Shown here: positions 10,449 to 24,244 of the stretch, one piece after another
How positions within the stretch are numbered: the stretch's first letter is position 1
Layout: each line of letters opens with the position of its first letter
NCBI RefSeq assembly: GCF_022512515.1
Contig: NZ_JAKWBK010000001.1
Location: 2,914,001-2,978,000, forward strand
DNA from: Paraniabella hibiscisoli
GTDB taxonomy: Bacteria > Bacteroidota > Bacteroidia > Chitinophagales > Chitinophagaceae
Direction: 5' to 3'
DNA: 64,000 nt
Notes under the pieces: generated by a model
The model's input: only the letters and a program-made list of their open reading frames with translations
The model's database searches: none
Told to the model about the DNA's origin: nothing
Translations under genes and position numbers: made by a program

Positions 10449-10549
10449 TTCTAGGGTACGTATTCGATAAATGAGTTCCTTAATTGTCTTAAATTCTTAA
10501 TGTTTAACCTGTTCTTATTGGCTTACTTTGCGCAATAACTCAAAATAAA

Positions 10550-11538
10550 ATGACACAGCAAATAAACTGGGGAATCATAGGTTGCGGCGATGTAACTGAA
10601 GTTAAAAGCGGACCGGCATTCAATAAAGTACCTAACTCTAAATTGATAGCCGTGATGCGTCGCAATGCAGAAAAAGCTGCAGATTATGCACAGCGGCATG
10701 GAGTGCCTAAATGGTACAGCAATGCTGATGAACTCATCAGTGATCCTGAAATAAATGCGGTGTATATAGCCACACCGCCTAATACGCATGCAGCCTATAC
10801 AATGGCAGCCTTGCTTGCAGGTAAACCGGTGTATGTGGAGAAGCCCATGGCCATGAATGCTGCAGAAGCTCAGCAAATGTTTGACTATGCCGTAGAAAAG
10901 GATGTAAAACTCTGCGTGGCGCATTACCGTCGCATGCAGCCCATGTTCTTAAAAATAAAATCGTTGATCGATAGCGCCGCAATTGGCGAAATACGTTTTG
11001 TTCAACTGCAGCTTTTGCAGAGTCCGTCGGCCAACCTTATAGCACGTTCAGAAGAAAACTGGCGTACCAACCCGGCGCTTTCGGGTGGTGGTCTTTTTCA
11101 TGATTTGGCTCCTCACCAGATCGACCTGATGTTGTATCTTTTTGGCGCCGTAAAAAATATTCCGGTATTGCCATCAATCAAACCAAGGCCTCCCAGGCAG
11201 ATGACCTGGTAAATGGTTCTATACTTTTTGAAAATGAGATTTTATTTAACGGAACCTGGTGCTTTTCTGTTAATGAACCCGATGCTGCTGATATATGCAT
11301 GATCTACGGATCGGAAGGGAATATTCGTTTTGGCTTTTTCGGTCATAAGGTTTACCTAACCGTCAATGGGCAAACGGAACTATTAGAGTTCGAGCCCCTA
11401 CAACATGTAGAGCAGCCTATGATCGAAAGAGTAGTCAGCTATTTTCGGGGCGAGGGAGAAAATCCCTGTAATGGAGCTATTGGTGCAGAAGTTATGGGAA
11501 TTATCGATGCTTTTACCGGAACAACTGCCTCCGGATAA
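10550..11538 (+). CDS. Gfo/Idh/MocA family oxidoreductase (one frameshift)
   Basis: NAD(P)-dependent sugar or polyol oxidoreductase, cytoplasmic, about 329 residues. The N-terminal Rossmann motif GIIGCGDV is followed by AVMRRNAEKAADYA and the family EKP motif in YVEKPMAMNA; GGGLFHDLAPHQIDLMLY carries the catalytic-region His. The break near 11158 removes one base; restored sequence reads SGIAINQTKASQADDLVNGS. Substrate unknown; members of this superfamily often oxidise or epimerise sugars in degradation clusters such as this one. Confidence 0.85.
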
Positions 11539-11567
11539 AATAGTTTATAGAAGTTTAAAAAATACTT

Positions 11568-13980
11568 ATGTACGTGAAATTGTTGTGGACGCTCTGCATA
11601 GCTTTGTTATGCAGCCTGCCTCTTATTGCCCAGGAAAAGAGTTCAGGGCCTCGCTTAAAGCAGCTGTTAAATTTTGACTGGAAATTTCATCTGGGTGACC
11701 TCCCCGGTGCGCAGGGGGCAACATTTAATGATGCACAATGGCAAAAGCTGGATCTTCCACACGATTTCCAGATCAATCAGCCCTGGGTAGAATCCGGGGA
11801 GGGGCCCGCGGCTTTAAAGCCATGGGTATCGGCTGGTATCGCAAAACTTTTAAAGCTGATCCTGCATGGAAAGGAAAGAAAGTGCTGGTCGATTTTGAAG
11901 GTATTATGGTTACCGGGGATGTATGGCTAAATGGTGAAAAAATAGGTGGAACGGATTATGGGTACCTTGGCTTTGAATTGGATATTAGTCAATTGCTGAA
12001 ATACAATACAGATAATGTACTGGCAGTACGTGCATCCACCGGCGATAAAGGTGGTTCCCGCTGGTATACAGGTGGTGGATTATTCAGAGATGTGCATTTG
12101 ATCGTTAAAAATGATATAGCTATTGCCCGTCATGGCGTGTTCGTCACTACCCCTCAAATTACGGAGCAGGCTGCCCGGGTGAAAGTGCAGGTAGAGCTGG
12201 AGGGTATCCGCAATAAAGAGTATCCACTGGAAATTCAAACAGCTATTCTTTCGCCGGAAGGTAAACAAATAGCAGTTACAAAAACCCAGACTCCCCTGCG
12301 CAATAAACTAAAAACGGTTGAAGTTACGCTGCCCGTTATGAATGTGGATCAGCCGCAGTTATGGTCATGCGAAACCCCGCATCTATATACAGCAGTGGTT
12401 ACATTGATTTTGGATGGCAGGCCGGCAGATCGTGTTGCTGAAAAATTCGGTATCCGCACTATTGAGTTTGACAAGGCATTCGGCTTTAAGCTGAATGGCA
12501 AAAAAGTATTTTTAAAAGGTATTGCCAATCACCATGATCTAGGTGCGGTAGGTGCTGCTGCTCATGAAACCGCTATAGCACGTCAGATGGATCTCTTAAA
12601 AAAGTTTGGATATAATCATATCCGTACTTCCCATAATCCGTATTCTGAAGCGTTTTTAAGACTGGCTGACGAAAAAGGAATTTTGATAGTAGACGAACTC
12701 TACGATAAATGGAGCAATAAAGACTATTGGCCTGGCCGTAAACCCTGGACAGAACTATGGCCTGGCAATTTAACTGAATGGATCAAGCGTGATCGAAACC
12801 ATCCTTCGGTGATACTCTGGTCTTTCGGTAATGAGCTGCAGATGAGGGAAGACCTGGCTGGCTATCCTACAGGTGATTGGGGTGTAACCACTTACCAGAT
12901 GATGAATGTTTTGGCCAGGCGTTATGATCCTACCAGAAAAACGACGGTAGCTATGTTCCCTGCAAGGGCAGGTGGGGTTGGTAAAAGCGATAAGGATTTT
13001 AATACGAATATTGTTCCGCCCGAACTGGCAACGGTGACAGATGTGGCGAGTTTCAACTACCGCTGGTATAATTATGCGGATTATTTGAAACATGCACCGG
13101 ATATGAATATTTACCAGAGCGAAGCCACAACCAACGAATTGCTGGCGCCCTATTTTGGAATGGATCGCGATAAGATGGTGGGCCTCGCTTATTGGGGCGC
13201 TATTGAATATTGGGGCGAGTCTAACGGCTGGCCCAAAAAGGCTGGGCTTTTTCCTTCTTTAATCATGCATTGGAGCCGCTTCCACAGGCTTACCTGGTTA
13301 AAAGTGCTTTTGAAGAGGCTCCCCTGGTTCACATCGGGGTAATGGATAGTGAAAAAGAAAATATAGAATGGAATGATATCACCGTAGGGCACCTGCCGCT
13401 TTCCGCCCACTGGAACAGGGCTGCAGGCAGCAAACAAAACCTGTTTACTTTCACCAATGCAGAAGAAGTGGAATTGTTAGTAAACGGGAAGTCGATAGGT
13501 GTTCAAAAAAATAATATAACCGATACCGCGAAACGCAATATGATTTATTGGCAGGGAGTGCCCTATCATGCAGGGAAGGTGGTTGCCATCGCCCGTACCG
13601 GTGGTAAAGAAATAGCACGTCATGAACTGGAGACTACCGGGAAAGCCGTGGCTTTAAAAATGGAGATAGAAAACAGGGACTGGAAAGCTGATGGTAAGGA
13701 ACTGCAATATGTGAACGTGTACGCAGTAGACCGCAAAGGCCGGCGTGTATTTACTGCGGACAAAGGGGATGTGAGTTTTGAAGTATCCGGTGCTTCTCGT
13801 CTGATTGCCGTTGATAATGGAGATCATTTCAGTAACGAATTATTTAACGGCAATAAGAGATCGCTGCATAATGGTTTTGCAATGGGTATTTTACGATCGG
13901 CGCAAACAGCTGGTGTGGTCGGTATTAGAGCTTCTGTTCCTGGTTTAAAAAGCGCAGAATTGAAAATGACAACAAAATAA
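11568..13980 (+). CDS. glycoside hydrolase family 2, beta-galactosidase type (two frameshifts)
   Basis: Second GH2 enzyme of the run, about 804 residues with a signal peptide (1-21, LLCSLPLIAQ). Features: LDLPHDFQINQPW and GIGWYRKTF in the sugar-binding domain, RWYTGGGLFRDV, the barrel with HHDLGAVGAA and IRTSHNPYSEAFLRLADEKG, the acid/base Glu in SFGNELQM (about 421), and the nucleophile Glu in YQSEATTNE (about 518); a DUF4982-like and a Big-type C-terminal segment follow. Breaks near 11800 (GGGG) and 13240 (AAGGC) are each mended by one G. It shows the classic LacZ order but lacks the long C-terminal LacZ domain; beta-galactosidase is the most likely activity. Confidence 0.88.
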
Positions 13981-14434
13981 TAAGCACCGTGAGTGACAGT
14001 TTTATGGTTGGGTAGTTGATATTGAAGGATAAGGTTCTATTCAATTTAGAACCCTCCGGCGGAGTAATAGATATATCTTTTAAATAGATTTCAGCGTCCA
14101 CATGAAATCAGGCAATGATTAGCGTCCCTACTTGGCCGTAATTCCTACCTTAGGAAATCATACCTGGGGACATGGTCCGCGTCGTCATAAATAACGCCTT
14201 AGCCATGGTTCGTGTCCTCACGAATCATACAGCCGAATCATAATTTTCAGGATGAAGCAGGACGGTTGTTAACAGGATGGCCTTATCTTTAAGGCTTCCT
14301 CAGTAATACTATAATACGCCTGATGAAGATTGCTGCTTTACTATTGCTACTCATTGTTGGCCGAGGCCCTTGTCCTCACAAATCAAACGTGTAGCTACTG
14401 CAGGGATAAATTCTGAATATAAAATGCTTGTTAT
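13981..14434. other. 454-bp intergenic region with small hairpins
   Basis: No convincing gene. Visible structures: a 7-bp stem at 14033-14053 (GGTTCTA/TAGAACC), not followed by a T run and so a weak terminator; a 10-bp stem at 14205-14228 (ATGGTTCGTG, loop TCCT, CACGAATCAT, one G-T pair); and a TCAAACGTG half-site at 14383-14391 shortly before the GH95 start. A short signal-like frame from 14324 (MKIAALLLLLIVG) stops after 23 codons and may be a remnant or chance. Confidence 0.5.
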
Positions 14435-16952
14435 ATGAGATATTTTTTACAGCCTTTTTATTATTCATCGTTTGGATGAGTCATGCTCAAAACCATCATG
14501 AAAATCTTAAACTATGGTATAATAAACCTGCTACAAGATGGGTGGAGGCGTTGCCGGTAGGCAATGGGAAAATAGGGGCGATGGTTTTTGGTGGGGTAGA
14601 AGAAGAGCTTTTGCAGCTCAACGAGAGTACGCTTTGGAGCGGTGGCCCCGTTAAAACAAATGTCAATCCGGATGCCTATTCTTACCTGGAGCAAGTGAGA
14701 ACTGCTTTGCTAAAGGAAAAAGATTATGCTAAAGCATATAGGCTGACCCGTAAAATGCAGGGTCTGTATTCCCAATCTTACCTGCCTTTGGGAGATATTA
14801 AAATAAAACAGCGTTTTAGCGGAAGCATTGCAGCTACAAATTATCATCGTGAGCTCGACATTGCAAATGCGATCGCGCGCACCAGTTTTACTGTAGGCGG
14901 CGTGGATTTTGAAAGAGAGATTTTCACCTCCTCCCCAGGCAATATTATGGTGGTACGTATTGCAAGTAAGAATAAAGGTGCATTGCAATTAGATATAGCT
15001 ACACAATCGCAGTTAAAATATAGGCCCTCTGTAGAAGCTAATAATGAATTGGTGATTAATGGGAAAGCCCCTGCTAATGCTTATCCCAGTTATTATAAGC
15101 CGAAAGATCGGGAGCATATTTCTTACGAAGATGTTTCTGGTTGCAATGGTATGCGTTTTCAGTATCGTATGAAAGCGGTATCGAAGGACGGCAGAGTGCT
15201 TACCGATACATCGGGCATACATATATCTAACGCAACGGAAGTCCTGCTGTATGTTTCGGCTGCTACCAGCTTTAATGGTTTTGATAAATGCCCGGATAAA
15301 GAGGGTAAGGATGAAAAAGCATTAGCTGCATCTTTCGTTAATAAGGCTTCAGTAAAGGGTTTTGCCGCTTTAAAAAAGAACATCTGGCTGATTACCAGCA
15401 ATTTTTTAACAGGTTTGATATGCAGGTAAAAGATACGGTACCTGATAATCCTGCTAACCGACTGCCTTCTGATGAAAGATTAAAAGCCTATACCGTTGGG
15501 GCCTATGATCCGGGTATGGAAAGACTTTACATGCAGTTTGGCCGCTACCTGCTTATTTCATCTTCCAGGCCCGGTGGCCCGCCCGCTAATTTACAAGGTA
15601 TATGGAATAAAGAATTGCGACCACCATGGAGCTCTAACTACACTATTAACATTAATACGCAGATGAACTACTGGCCTGCCGAAGTAACGGGTCTGTCGGA
15701 AATGCACTTGCCTTTACTGGAATGGATTAAGAATTTATCGGTTACGGGTACAGTTACGGCCAGGGAGTTTTATCATACCCGGGGTTGGGTGGCGCATCAT
15801 AACTCCGATATCTGGGGACTGTCGAATGCAGTAGGTGATGAGGGTGCCGGTGATCCCAAATGGGCCAACTGGTATATGGGCGGCAATTGGCTGAGCCGTC
15901 ATATATGGGAGCATTATTTATATACGGGTGATAAAGTCTTCCTGAAAAAATATTACCCGGTGATGAAGGCCGCTTCCGAGTTCTCGTTGGACTGGCTGGT
16001 GGAGGATGATAAGGGCTATTGGGTTACCGCGCCATCAACAACACCCGAAAATAGTTTTAAAGATGTCAATGGTAAAGGACAGTCGGTTTCGGTGGCTACC
16101 ACTATGGATATGTCCATCATTCGCGACCTGTTTACTAATACAGTAGAAGCCGCAAAAATATTGGGCATAGATCAAGCATTTAGTGATACACTGACCGCAA
16201 AGCGGCAAAAGCTATCACCTTTGAAAATAGGTAGTAAGGGACAATTGTTAGAGTGGAATGAAGATTTTGAAGAAGAAGAACCACTGCACAGGCATGTATC
16301 TCATTTGTACGGCTTGCACCCCGGCAAAGAAATGACGCCTTTCGAAAATCCTCAGTGGTTTCAGGCGGCAAAGAAAACATTGCAGTTGAGAGGCGACGAA
16401 GGCACCGGCTGGAGCAAGGGGTGGAAGATCAACTGGTGGGCGAGGCTGTTGGATGGTGACCATGCTTATACACTGATCCGTGAATTATTGACCTATACAG
16501 ATCCTGCCAAGTCTGGAGGAGCTGGAGGTACTTATCCTAATTTCTTTGATGCGCATCCTCCCTTTCAAATTGACGGCAACTTTGCCGGTACCGCAGGCAT
16601 GGCAGAAATGTTATTGCAAAGTCACCTGGAAGAAGTGCATCTGTTACCAGCCTTACCTTCGGCCTGGAGCGAAGGCTGGGTAAAAGGCTTAAAAGCCAGG
16701 GGCGGATTTGAAATAGCGATGCAATGGAAATCGGGTAAACTGATTAACGCTAATGTTCAATCTTTGAATGGCAACGATTGTGTGCTTCGTACAGTCCGCC
16801 CAGTTACTTTAAAAGGCTTGCAGGTGAAATCGGTGCCGGATCATGGTTGGTATATCACCCGGTTTAAAACGCAAAAAATAAAAGTTATACGGTTATCACC
16901 TTGTAGCATAGACAGTGCAAATACTTATTTGAATTATAAAAAGATTGGATGA
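14435..16952 (+). CDS. glycoside hydrolase family 95 alpha-L-fucosidase/galactosidase (two frameshifts)
   Basis: Inverting exo-glycosidase of about 839 residues; GH95 members cleave alpha-1,2-L-fucose or alpha-L-galactose. Residues 1-20 are a signal peptide ([19 protein letters not shown] after adding one T near 14445). Family signatures: [47 protein letters not shown] with the catalytic Asn pair in [20 protein letters not shown] with the acid Glu, [13 protein letters not shown], and [12 protein letters not shown] with the base-side Asp. A second break near 15372 (A6) is mended by one A, restoring [12 protein letters not shown]. The stop overlaps the next ATG by 4 nt. Confidence 0.9.
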
Positions 16953-19698
16953 AGAAATTATTTTTTCCTGTTTAATAATGTTAGGCGCAAGCCAGTTAAT
17001 GGCCCAGGTTCAATGGCCCGCTATCACGCAACAGGCCAGGCCCTGGACCCGTTGGTGGTGGATGGGGAGTGCCGTTGATAAAAACAATATCAGTAACCTG
17101 TTGCAGCAATATAGCCAGGCAGGACTCGGCGGCGTGGAAATTGTGCCTATTTATGGCGCCAAAGGTTACGAGAGCCGATATATAAAATACCTGTCACCTC
17201 AATGGATGGAGATGCTGGATCATACAGTAAGCCGTGCCAAAGCCTTAAACATGGGGGTATATATATCCGTAGGCACCGGCTGGCCTATCGGCGGTTCTCA
17301 TGTAACCAAAGAAGATGCGGCGTCAAAAGCGTTGGTGCTGCAATATGACCTGAAAGCCCATACAGCATTGCAGGATTTGATTGTGGTAAATGATCCCAAG
17401 CAAAAAGACGGCGCTGTTTTAAGTGTGCTGATGGGGTATAATAGTGCAGGACAGGCCACGGATTTAACCGGTAAAGTAGACGCTGCCGGAAAATTAAATT
17501 TTAAGGCAAGCGAGGATTTAAAGTTATTTGCTTTGTTCAACGGTAAAACACGTCAGGCGGTTAAAAGGGCAGCGCCGGGTGGTGAAGGATTTACCATTGA
17601 CCATTTTTCAAAAACAGCTACTGCCAATTATTTTAAAGCATTTGACGCGGCTTTTGGCCATAATTCACATGGTGTTAAAGGCTTCTTTAACGATAGCTAT
17701 GAAGTATACGGAGCCAATTGGACGCCCGGGTTTTTTAGTGAATTCAGCAAACGCCGGGGATACGACCTGAAACAGTATATAAACCTCCTGTTTTCCGATG
17801 GAAAAGATGATAGTACGGCACGCATTAAATCTGATTACCGCGAAACGATGGCGGACCTGATGCGGGAGAACTTTTCAACCGTATATACCAACTGGACGCA
17901 CCAGCGTAAAGCGCTTTCCATTAACCAGGCCCATGGTTCTCCAGGTAACCTGCTTGATCTCTATGGGGCTTTTGATGTACCGGAAACTGAAACCTTTGGT
18001 AGTAGCTTTTTCCTATAAAAGGCTTGAGACGTGATAGTGCTGATATCAGGAATGTGGATCCCGATCCCAATATGTTGAAATTTGCGTCATCTGCTGCCCA
18101 TGCTTATGGAAAGCCATTAACCAGCTGTGAAACTTTTACCTGGTTGAGTGAACATTTTAAAACCTCCTGGAGCCAGTGTAAGCCTGAAGTAGATCAGGTC
18201 TTTCTTTCGGGCATCAATCATGTATTTTATCATGGTACAACTTATAGTCCTGCCGATGCCAAATGGCCGGGCTGGTTGTTTTATGCATCAGTAAACTTTG
18301 TTCCCAACAATAGTTTATGGCCGCATTTAAAAGGATTGAATGATTATATCGCCCACTGCCAGTCGGTACTGCAGGCTGGTATGCCAGATAATGAACTGGC
18401 CATCTACTGGCCTGTATATGATATATGGCATAATGCAAAAGGTATGGATAAACCGCTGTCCGTGCATCATGTAGATGATTGGTTGCATCCGACGGCTTTT
18501 TATAAAAACCTGGTGTCTTTGCAGAATGAAGGTTATGCGCTGGACTTCGTCTCCGATAAAATGTTGGAACAGGCTAAGGCTAACGGAACACAGTTTGGTA
18601 TTGCTCCTAAGGGTGGTCAACATAAAGCATTGCTAGTCCCTGCGGCTGAGAAAATGCCCGTAGCTACTTTTAAAAATATTGTCAGACTGGCATCCGAAGG
18701 GGCTTCTGTTGTAATAGAGCAATTTCCAAAGGATGTACCGGGCTATAAAGATGTGGAGCAGCAAAGACAGGAATTGAAACGGCTGATTGATGGCTTATCG
18801 TTCTCTGAGAATAATAAGTTGAAGCTTGCTGCAGTGGACAAAGGCAAGATCATTGTTGGTAATATGCATGATGCTTTGGCTCACTTAAAAATAGACAGGG
18901 AAGCTATTGCTGATAATGGTTTGAAATTCATTCGCAGAAAACTGTCTGATGCACATTACTATTTTATTGTGAACAATACAGCTAATGATTTCGATAAAGC
19001 TATTACTCTTCAGAATAGTGCAGCAACTGTTTTGGTAATGGATCCGGTTAGCGGATTAGTAAATAAAGTAGCACATCAAAATGATAACGCCACAACGGGC
19101 TTCCGGCTACAGTTAAAATCGGGTGCATCTGTAATCATAAAACTTACGGACAAGAAAGAAGAAGCAACTGCTTATAAATATTCAGAACCCGCGGGAGAAG
19201 CAATTCAACTGCAAAATAATAAATGGACATTAAGCTTTAAAGAGGGCGGGCCCGAACTACCAGCAACACGCCAGTTGGCGGGTGTGAAACCGTGGACCGA
19301 TTTTACAAACGATCCCCGCACACAGGCTTTTTCCGGAACAGGTGTGTACACCACTTCCTTTGTTCTGAAAAATAAAGCAGCAGATTACCTGCTGCAGCTG
19401 GATCAATTATATGAGTCAGCAAGGATTATTGTTAACGGCAAAGATGCCGGATTGATCTGGAGCCTGCCTTTTGAAAAAGGATCGGCCAATATTTAAAGCC
19501 AGGCAATAATACTATCAACATTGAAGTATGCAACCTGATGGCCAACCGTATCCGCAATATGGATTTAAAAGGTGAAGTATGGCGCAATTACCACGAGATC
19601 AATTTTGTAAATATCAACTATAAAGATTTCGATGCCGGTAAATGGAAAGTACTGCCGTCGGGATTAGGGGGACGGTTCAATTGGTGCCGTTGAAATAG
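16949..19698 (+). CDS. GH106-type alpha-L-rhamnosidase (four frameshifts)
   Basis: Large exported hydrolase, about 917 residues. The N-terminus becomes [20 protein letters not shown] once a T is added near 16968. Landmarks of the family are [85 protein letters not shown] and the later [14 protein letters not shown]; the C-terminal galactose-binding-like domain ends in [35 protein letters not shown]. Other breaks are near 18013, 19485 and 19668, each mended by one base; the last puts the stop at 19698. GH106 enzymes remove alpha-L-rhamnose from pectic and other plant glycans. No frameshift-free rival reading exists. Confidence 0.85.
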
Positions 19699-19725
19699 GA
19701 GGCAGCTAGATACAGAAATGGATGT

Positions 19726-19748
19726 CATGGTGAGCCTGACGAACCATG
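19726..19748. repeat. short palindrome between GH106-type and GH29 genes
   Basis: CATGGT ... ACCATG, 6-bp perfect arms around GAGCCTGACGA, in the 129-bp gap between two + strand genes. The outer sequence CATGGTTCGT (bottom strand) resembles the hairpin at 14205-14228, so both may belong to a small dispersed palindromic repeat. Weak evidence. Confidence 0.3.
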
Positions 19749-19827
19749 TTCATGATCGAAATACTCCCATGTATTGATTGGCATCTGTACCAATTAATAA
19801 TCTGAAGACTCTAAACAAAACAGGTGC

Positions 19828-21256
19828 ATGAAAAATAATAAGCTTAAAAAATATCTCTTTCTCTGTTATGGATGGCGAGTGCCCTTACCGCCAATAGCCA
19901 GCCAAGCCCTTATCAACCAACCTGGGAATCCGTAGGCAACCATAACCCCGTACCCGAATGGATCAGGGATGCCAAGTTTGGTATTTACTGTCATTGGGGT
20001 GTATACAGCGTACCAGCTTACGATAATGAGCAATACTATTATTACATGCACCAGGATTCTTCTTATGATAAAATGGGTACCTGGCGTAGACAGGAAGCGT
20101 TATACGGGCCTTTGTCTAAGTTTGGCTACCATGACTTCATTCCCATGTTTAAAGCAGAGAAATTTGACGCGAACGAATGGGCGCAATTATTTAAAGAAAG
20201 TGGCGCCCGTTTTGCAGGAACGGTAGCCGAGCATCATGATGGCTTTTCTATGTGGGATAGCAAGTATACCCCTTTCAACGCCAAAAATATGGGACCTAAA
20301 AGGGACGTGATCGGTGAGCTGGCCACAGCTATCAAATCCCGCGATATGAAGTTCTTTGCATCCTTACATCATCCTACCAACTATACCTATCTTAAAGTAA
20401 AGCCGCACTGGGCAGCTGCCGATCCTAAGTTTAAAAAGATGTATGGCTCGCAGATGAAGCATGAAGAATGGCTGCAGATGTGGCAGGATAAGAGCAATGA
20501 AGTGGTAAATAAGTATCATCCGGATATCATGTACTTCGATATCGGTCTCGACCAGATACCGGATCCTTACAAATTAAACTATATAGCCAACTATTTTAAT
20601 GAGGGGCATAAACATAACCAGGAAGTGATCATTACTTACAAGAATAAAGAGCTGCCCACCAATGTAGGTATGCTCGATCATGAAAGTCGTAACCCTGATA
20701 AAATAGAGCCAACACCCTGGCTTTGCGATTACGCAATTGGAACCGGTTATCATTATTCCTGGGGCTATGTAAAAGGCATGCAGATCAAAACCGCAAAAGA
20801 CATCATTCATAAACTAATAGAAGTAGTGAGTAATAACGGGCAGATGTTATTGAATCTTTCGCCAATGGCGGATGGCAGCTTTCCGCAGGATCAGAAAGAT
20901 GTGATGGCTAATGTGGGTGTTTGGCTTTGGTCTTACGGTGAATCGATCTATGGTACACGGCCTTATTCGATAGCTACAGAAACCACGGCACAGGGATATC
21001 GGGTTTATTATACAAAAAAGATAAAGCTTTATATACGATCTTTTTAGACTGGCCTCGTAATGGTGAGTACATACAGCTGAAAAAGCTGGGACTGGCAGAT
21101 ACTAAATCGGTAGTGAAATCCGTAACAGTATTAGGTTTAAAAGAACCTGCTAGCTGTAGCTTTACACAAACGAATGAGCAGCTATTGATCACCATACCTC
21201 ATAAAACACGCACACCATCTGATATTGCTCAGGTATTAAAAGTTGAATTGGAATAA
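19828..21256 (+). CDS. glycoside hydrolase family 29 alpha-L-fucosidase (two frameshifts)
   Basis: Retaining alpha-L-fucosidase, about 476 residues. The start at 19828 gives MKNNKLKKYLFLCLWMASAL as an export signal once a T is added near 19868. Family blocks: WIRDAKFGIYCHWGVYSVPAY, FDANEWAQLFKESGARFAG, VAEHHDGFSMWDS, the nucleophile-bearing DIMYFDIGLDQ, and NGQMLLNLSPMADG. A second break near 21014 (A6) hides the C-terminal beta domain, whose restored end is IAQVLKVELE with stop at 21256, 1 nt before the next ATG. It works beside GH95, so the target glycan probably carries fucose in more than one linkage. Confidence 0.9.
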
Positions 21257-21257
21257 A

Positions 21258-22184
21258 ATGAAAAGTAAACACATACTTAAGGCGTTGTTGATCCTTTTAG
21301 GGATGCAGTCAGCGATCTGCCTGCAAGCCCAGGAAAAGATAGTACTCTGGTCCGAAGGAAAAATGCCTAATAGCAAGAGACTGCAAATAAAAGACAGTAT
21401 TGTAAAAGAGTATTTGTTTACCACTACTGAGCCGCGGATCTATGCGTATCCGGCGGCCAAGGAAAAAAATACAGGTTCAGCCATCCTGATTGTCCCCGGT
21501 GGTGGCTACCTGAGACTCCCTGCCGATTACTCAAAAAATGCAACTGCTTTATATTACCAGTCAAAAGGAATTAATGCTTTTGTGCTTTGTCATCGCCTGC
21601 CGGGCTCACAGGATCTGATCAATCCTGAAAAAGCACCTTTGCAGGATGCACAGAGAGCGATGCGGTTGATACATGCCAATGCTGCTAAATGGGCGATCGA
21701 TACCAGCCGGATAGGGGTAGCTGGCACTTCGGCGGGTGGCCATGTGGCATCCAGCCTGGGAACGCACTTTGAAGATGTGAGTGCCATTGGAGATGAGCTG
21801 GATCACTATTCATTTCGTCCCGATTTTATGATCCTGGTTTCAGCTGTCATTTCTTTCAAAGAGGATATAGCACATAAAGGCAGCCGCGACCGTCTTATCG
21901 GGGCCGCACCGCCTGAGCGCCTCGTAGCTTTATACTCCAATGAGAACAGGGTTACGACATTTACTCCACCTACATTGCTGATCCATGGTAACGACGACCG
22001 CACCGTGTCTTCATTAAATAGTATGGTATTCTACCAGGCATTAAAAGGAGCAGGAGTCAACTCGTCCTTACATATATTTCCTTATGGAGGGCATGGCTAT
22101 ACGGTAAATAAAAATCCTGGCTCTGCGAATATGTGGCCCGAAATTACTTTAGAGTGGCTAAGAGAAATGAAATACATACAATAG
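21258..22184 (+). CDS. secreted alpha/beta hydrolase, acetyl-xylan-esterase-like
   Basis: Intact protein, 308 residues from ATG 21258 (ATG chosen over an upstream TTG because the signal peptide KALLILLGMQSAICLQAQ follows at once). The oxyanion motif VPGGGYLRL (HGG-like), nucleophile elbow GTSAGGH, acid Asp in HGNDDRTV and His in YGGHGY form a complete triad. Homologues are called alpha/beta hydrolase or acetyl esterase and deacetylate plant polysaccharides. Its position between GH29 and mannonate dehydratase fits removal of acetyl groups that block the glycosidases. Confidence 0.82.
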   Translation: MKSKHILKALLILLGMQSAICLQAQEKIVLWSEGKMPNSKRLQIKDSIVKEYLFTTTEPRIYAYPAAKEKNTGSAILIVPGGGYLRLPADYSKNATALYYQSKGINAFVLCHRLPGSQDLINPEKAPLQDAQRAMRLIHANAAKWAIDTSRIGVAGTSAGGHVASSLGTHFEDVSAIGDELDHYSFRPDFMILVSAVISFKEDIAHKGSRDRLIGAAPPERLVALYSNENRVTTFTPPTLLIHGNDDRTVSSLNSMVFYQALKGAGVNSSLHIFPYGGHGYTVNKNPGSANMWPEITLEWLREMKYIQ

Positions 22185-22214
22185 TTATCTTAGCGGACCA
22201 AAAAAGAATTACGA

Positions 22215-23383
<1,169 letters not shown>

Positions 23384-23384
23384 T

Positions 23385-24154
23385 ATGAAGTGTATCCTTA
23401 ACATATGTGGCGGTATCATATCTTGCCTGCTGACTATCAGTTCAGCAGCCCAATCTGAAAAGCCAGATAGTAATATCCACCTATACCTTTTGGTGGGACA
23501 ATCTAATATGGCTGGGCGGGGTAAACCCGATGCGCAAAGCAGGTTGACTAATGAAAAGATCCTGATGTTGGACTCAACGAATAACTGGGTGCCGGCAACG
23601 GACCCCGTTCATTTTGATAAACCCAAAATGGCGGGGTGGGACCGGCTATTAGCTTTGCTAATGAAATGCTGGGCGAAAACAAGGATATTACTATCGGCCT
23701 GATTCCCTGTGCCTGGGGTGGATCGCCCATAAAGGTTTGGAGCCCCGGAGCTACCTATTTTAATGCGCATCCCTACGATGATGCCATACAGCGTACAAAA
23801 ATAGCCATGCAAAAAGGAGTGTTGAAGGGTATCATCTGGCACCAGGGAGAAGCTGACAACGATTCGCTGAAATCTAAACAATACCTGCAGGAACTGGTAT
23901 TGTTAGTACAGCGTTTTCGTAAGGGCTTCTCCAATGATAAATTGCCTTTTGTAGCAGGTGAAATCGGCTATTTTAATAAACGGAATTTTATTAATGCAGT
24001 CATCAATCGGCTACCCGGGGAGCTACCCTATGCATCTGTTGTTACTGCCAGGGACCTGGTCGATAAGGGCGATCATCTGCATTTTGATACACCATCGGCA
24101 CGGGAACTGGGAAAACGATATGCGAAATCCATGAAGCTGTTACAGGCAAAATGA
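23385..24154 (+). CDS. SGNH/SASA-type carbohydrate esterase (one frameshift)
   Basis: Exported esterase of about 256 residues with signal peptide (1-22, SCLLTISSAAQ). It matches the sialate-O-acetylesterase/SASA family: nucleophile block LVGQSNMAGRG, IIWHQGEADN, and C-terminal DHLHFDTPSARELG with the His of the triad. One G is missing near 23637 (GGGG); restored sequence is KMAGVGPAISFANEMLG. The ATG is 1 nt after the uxuA stop. It probably removes acetyl groups from plant polysaccharide; the exact ester is unknown. Confidence 0.85.
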
Positions 24155-24244
24155 TTTCAGTTTGTTTTGCTATAATACCTGTTTCTTTCAACCTTTTTAT
24201 AGAACCAGTGTTTTTTATAAACATATCCTATAAAAATAAAATAA

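Noticed and set aside
14324..14395. Short signal-peptide-like frame MKIAALLLLLIVG
   Set aside because: It stops after 23 codons with no continuing homologous frame found; could be a remnant but not supportable as a gene.
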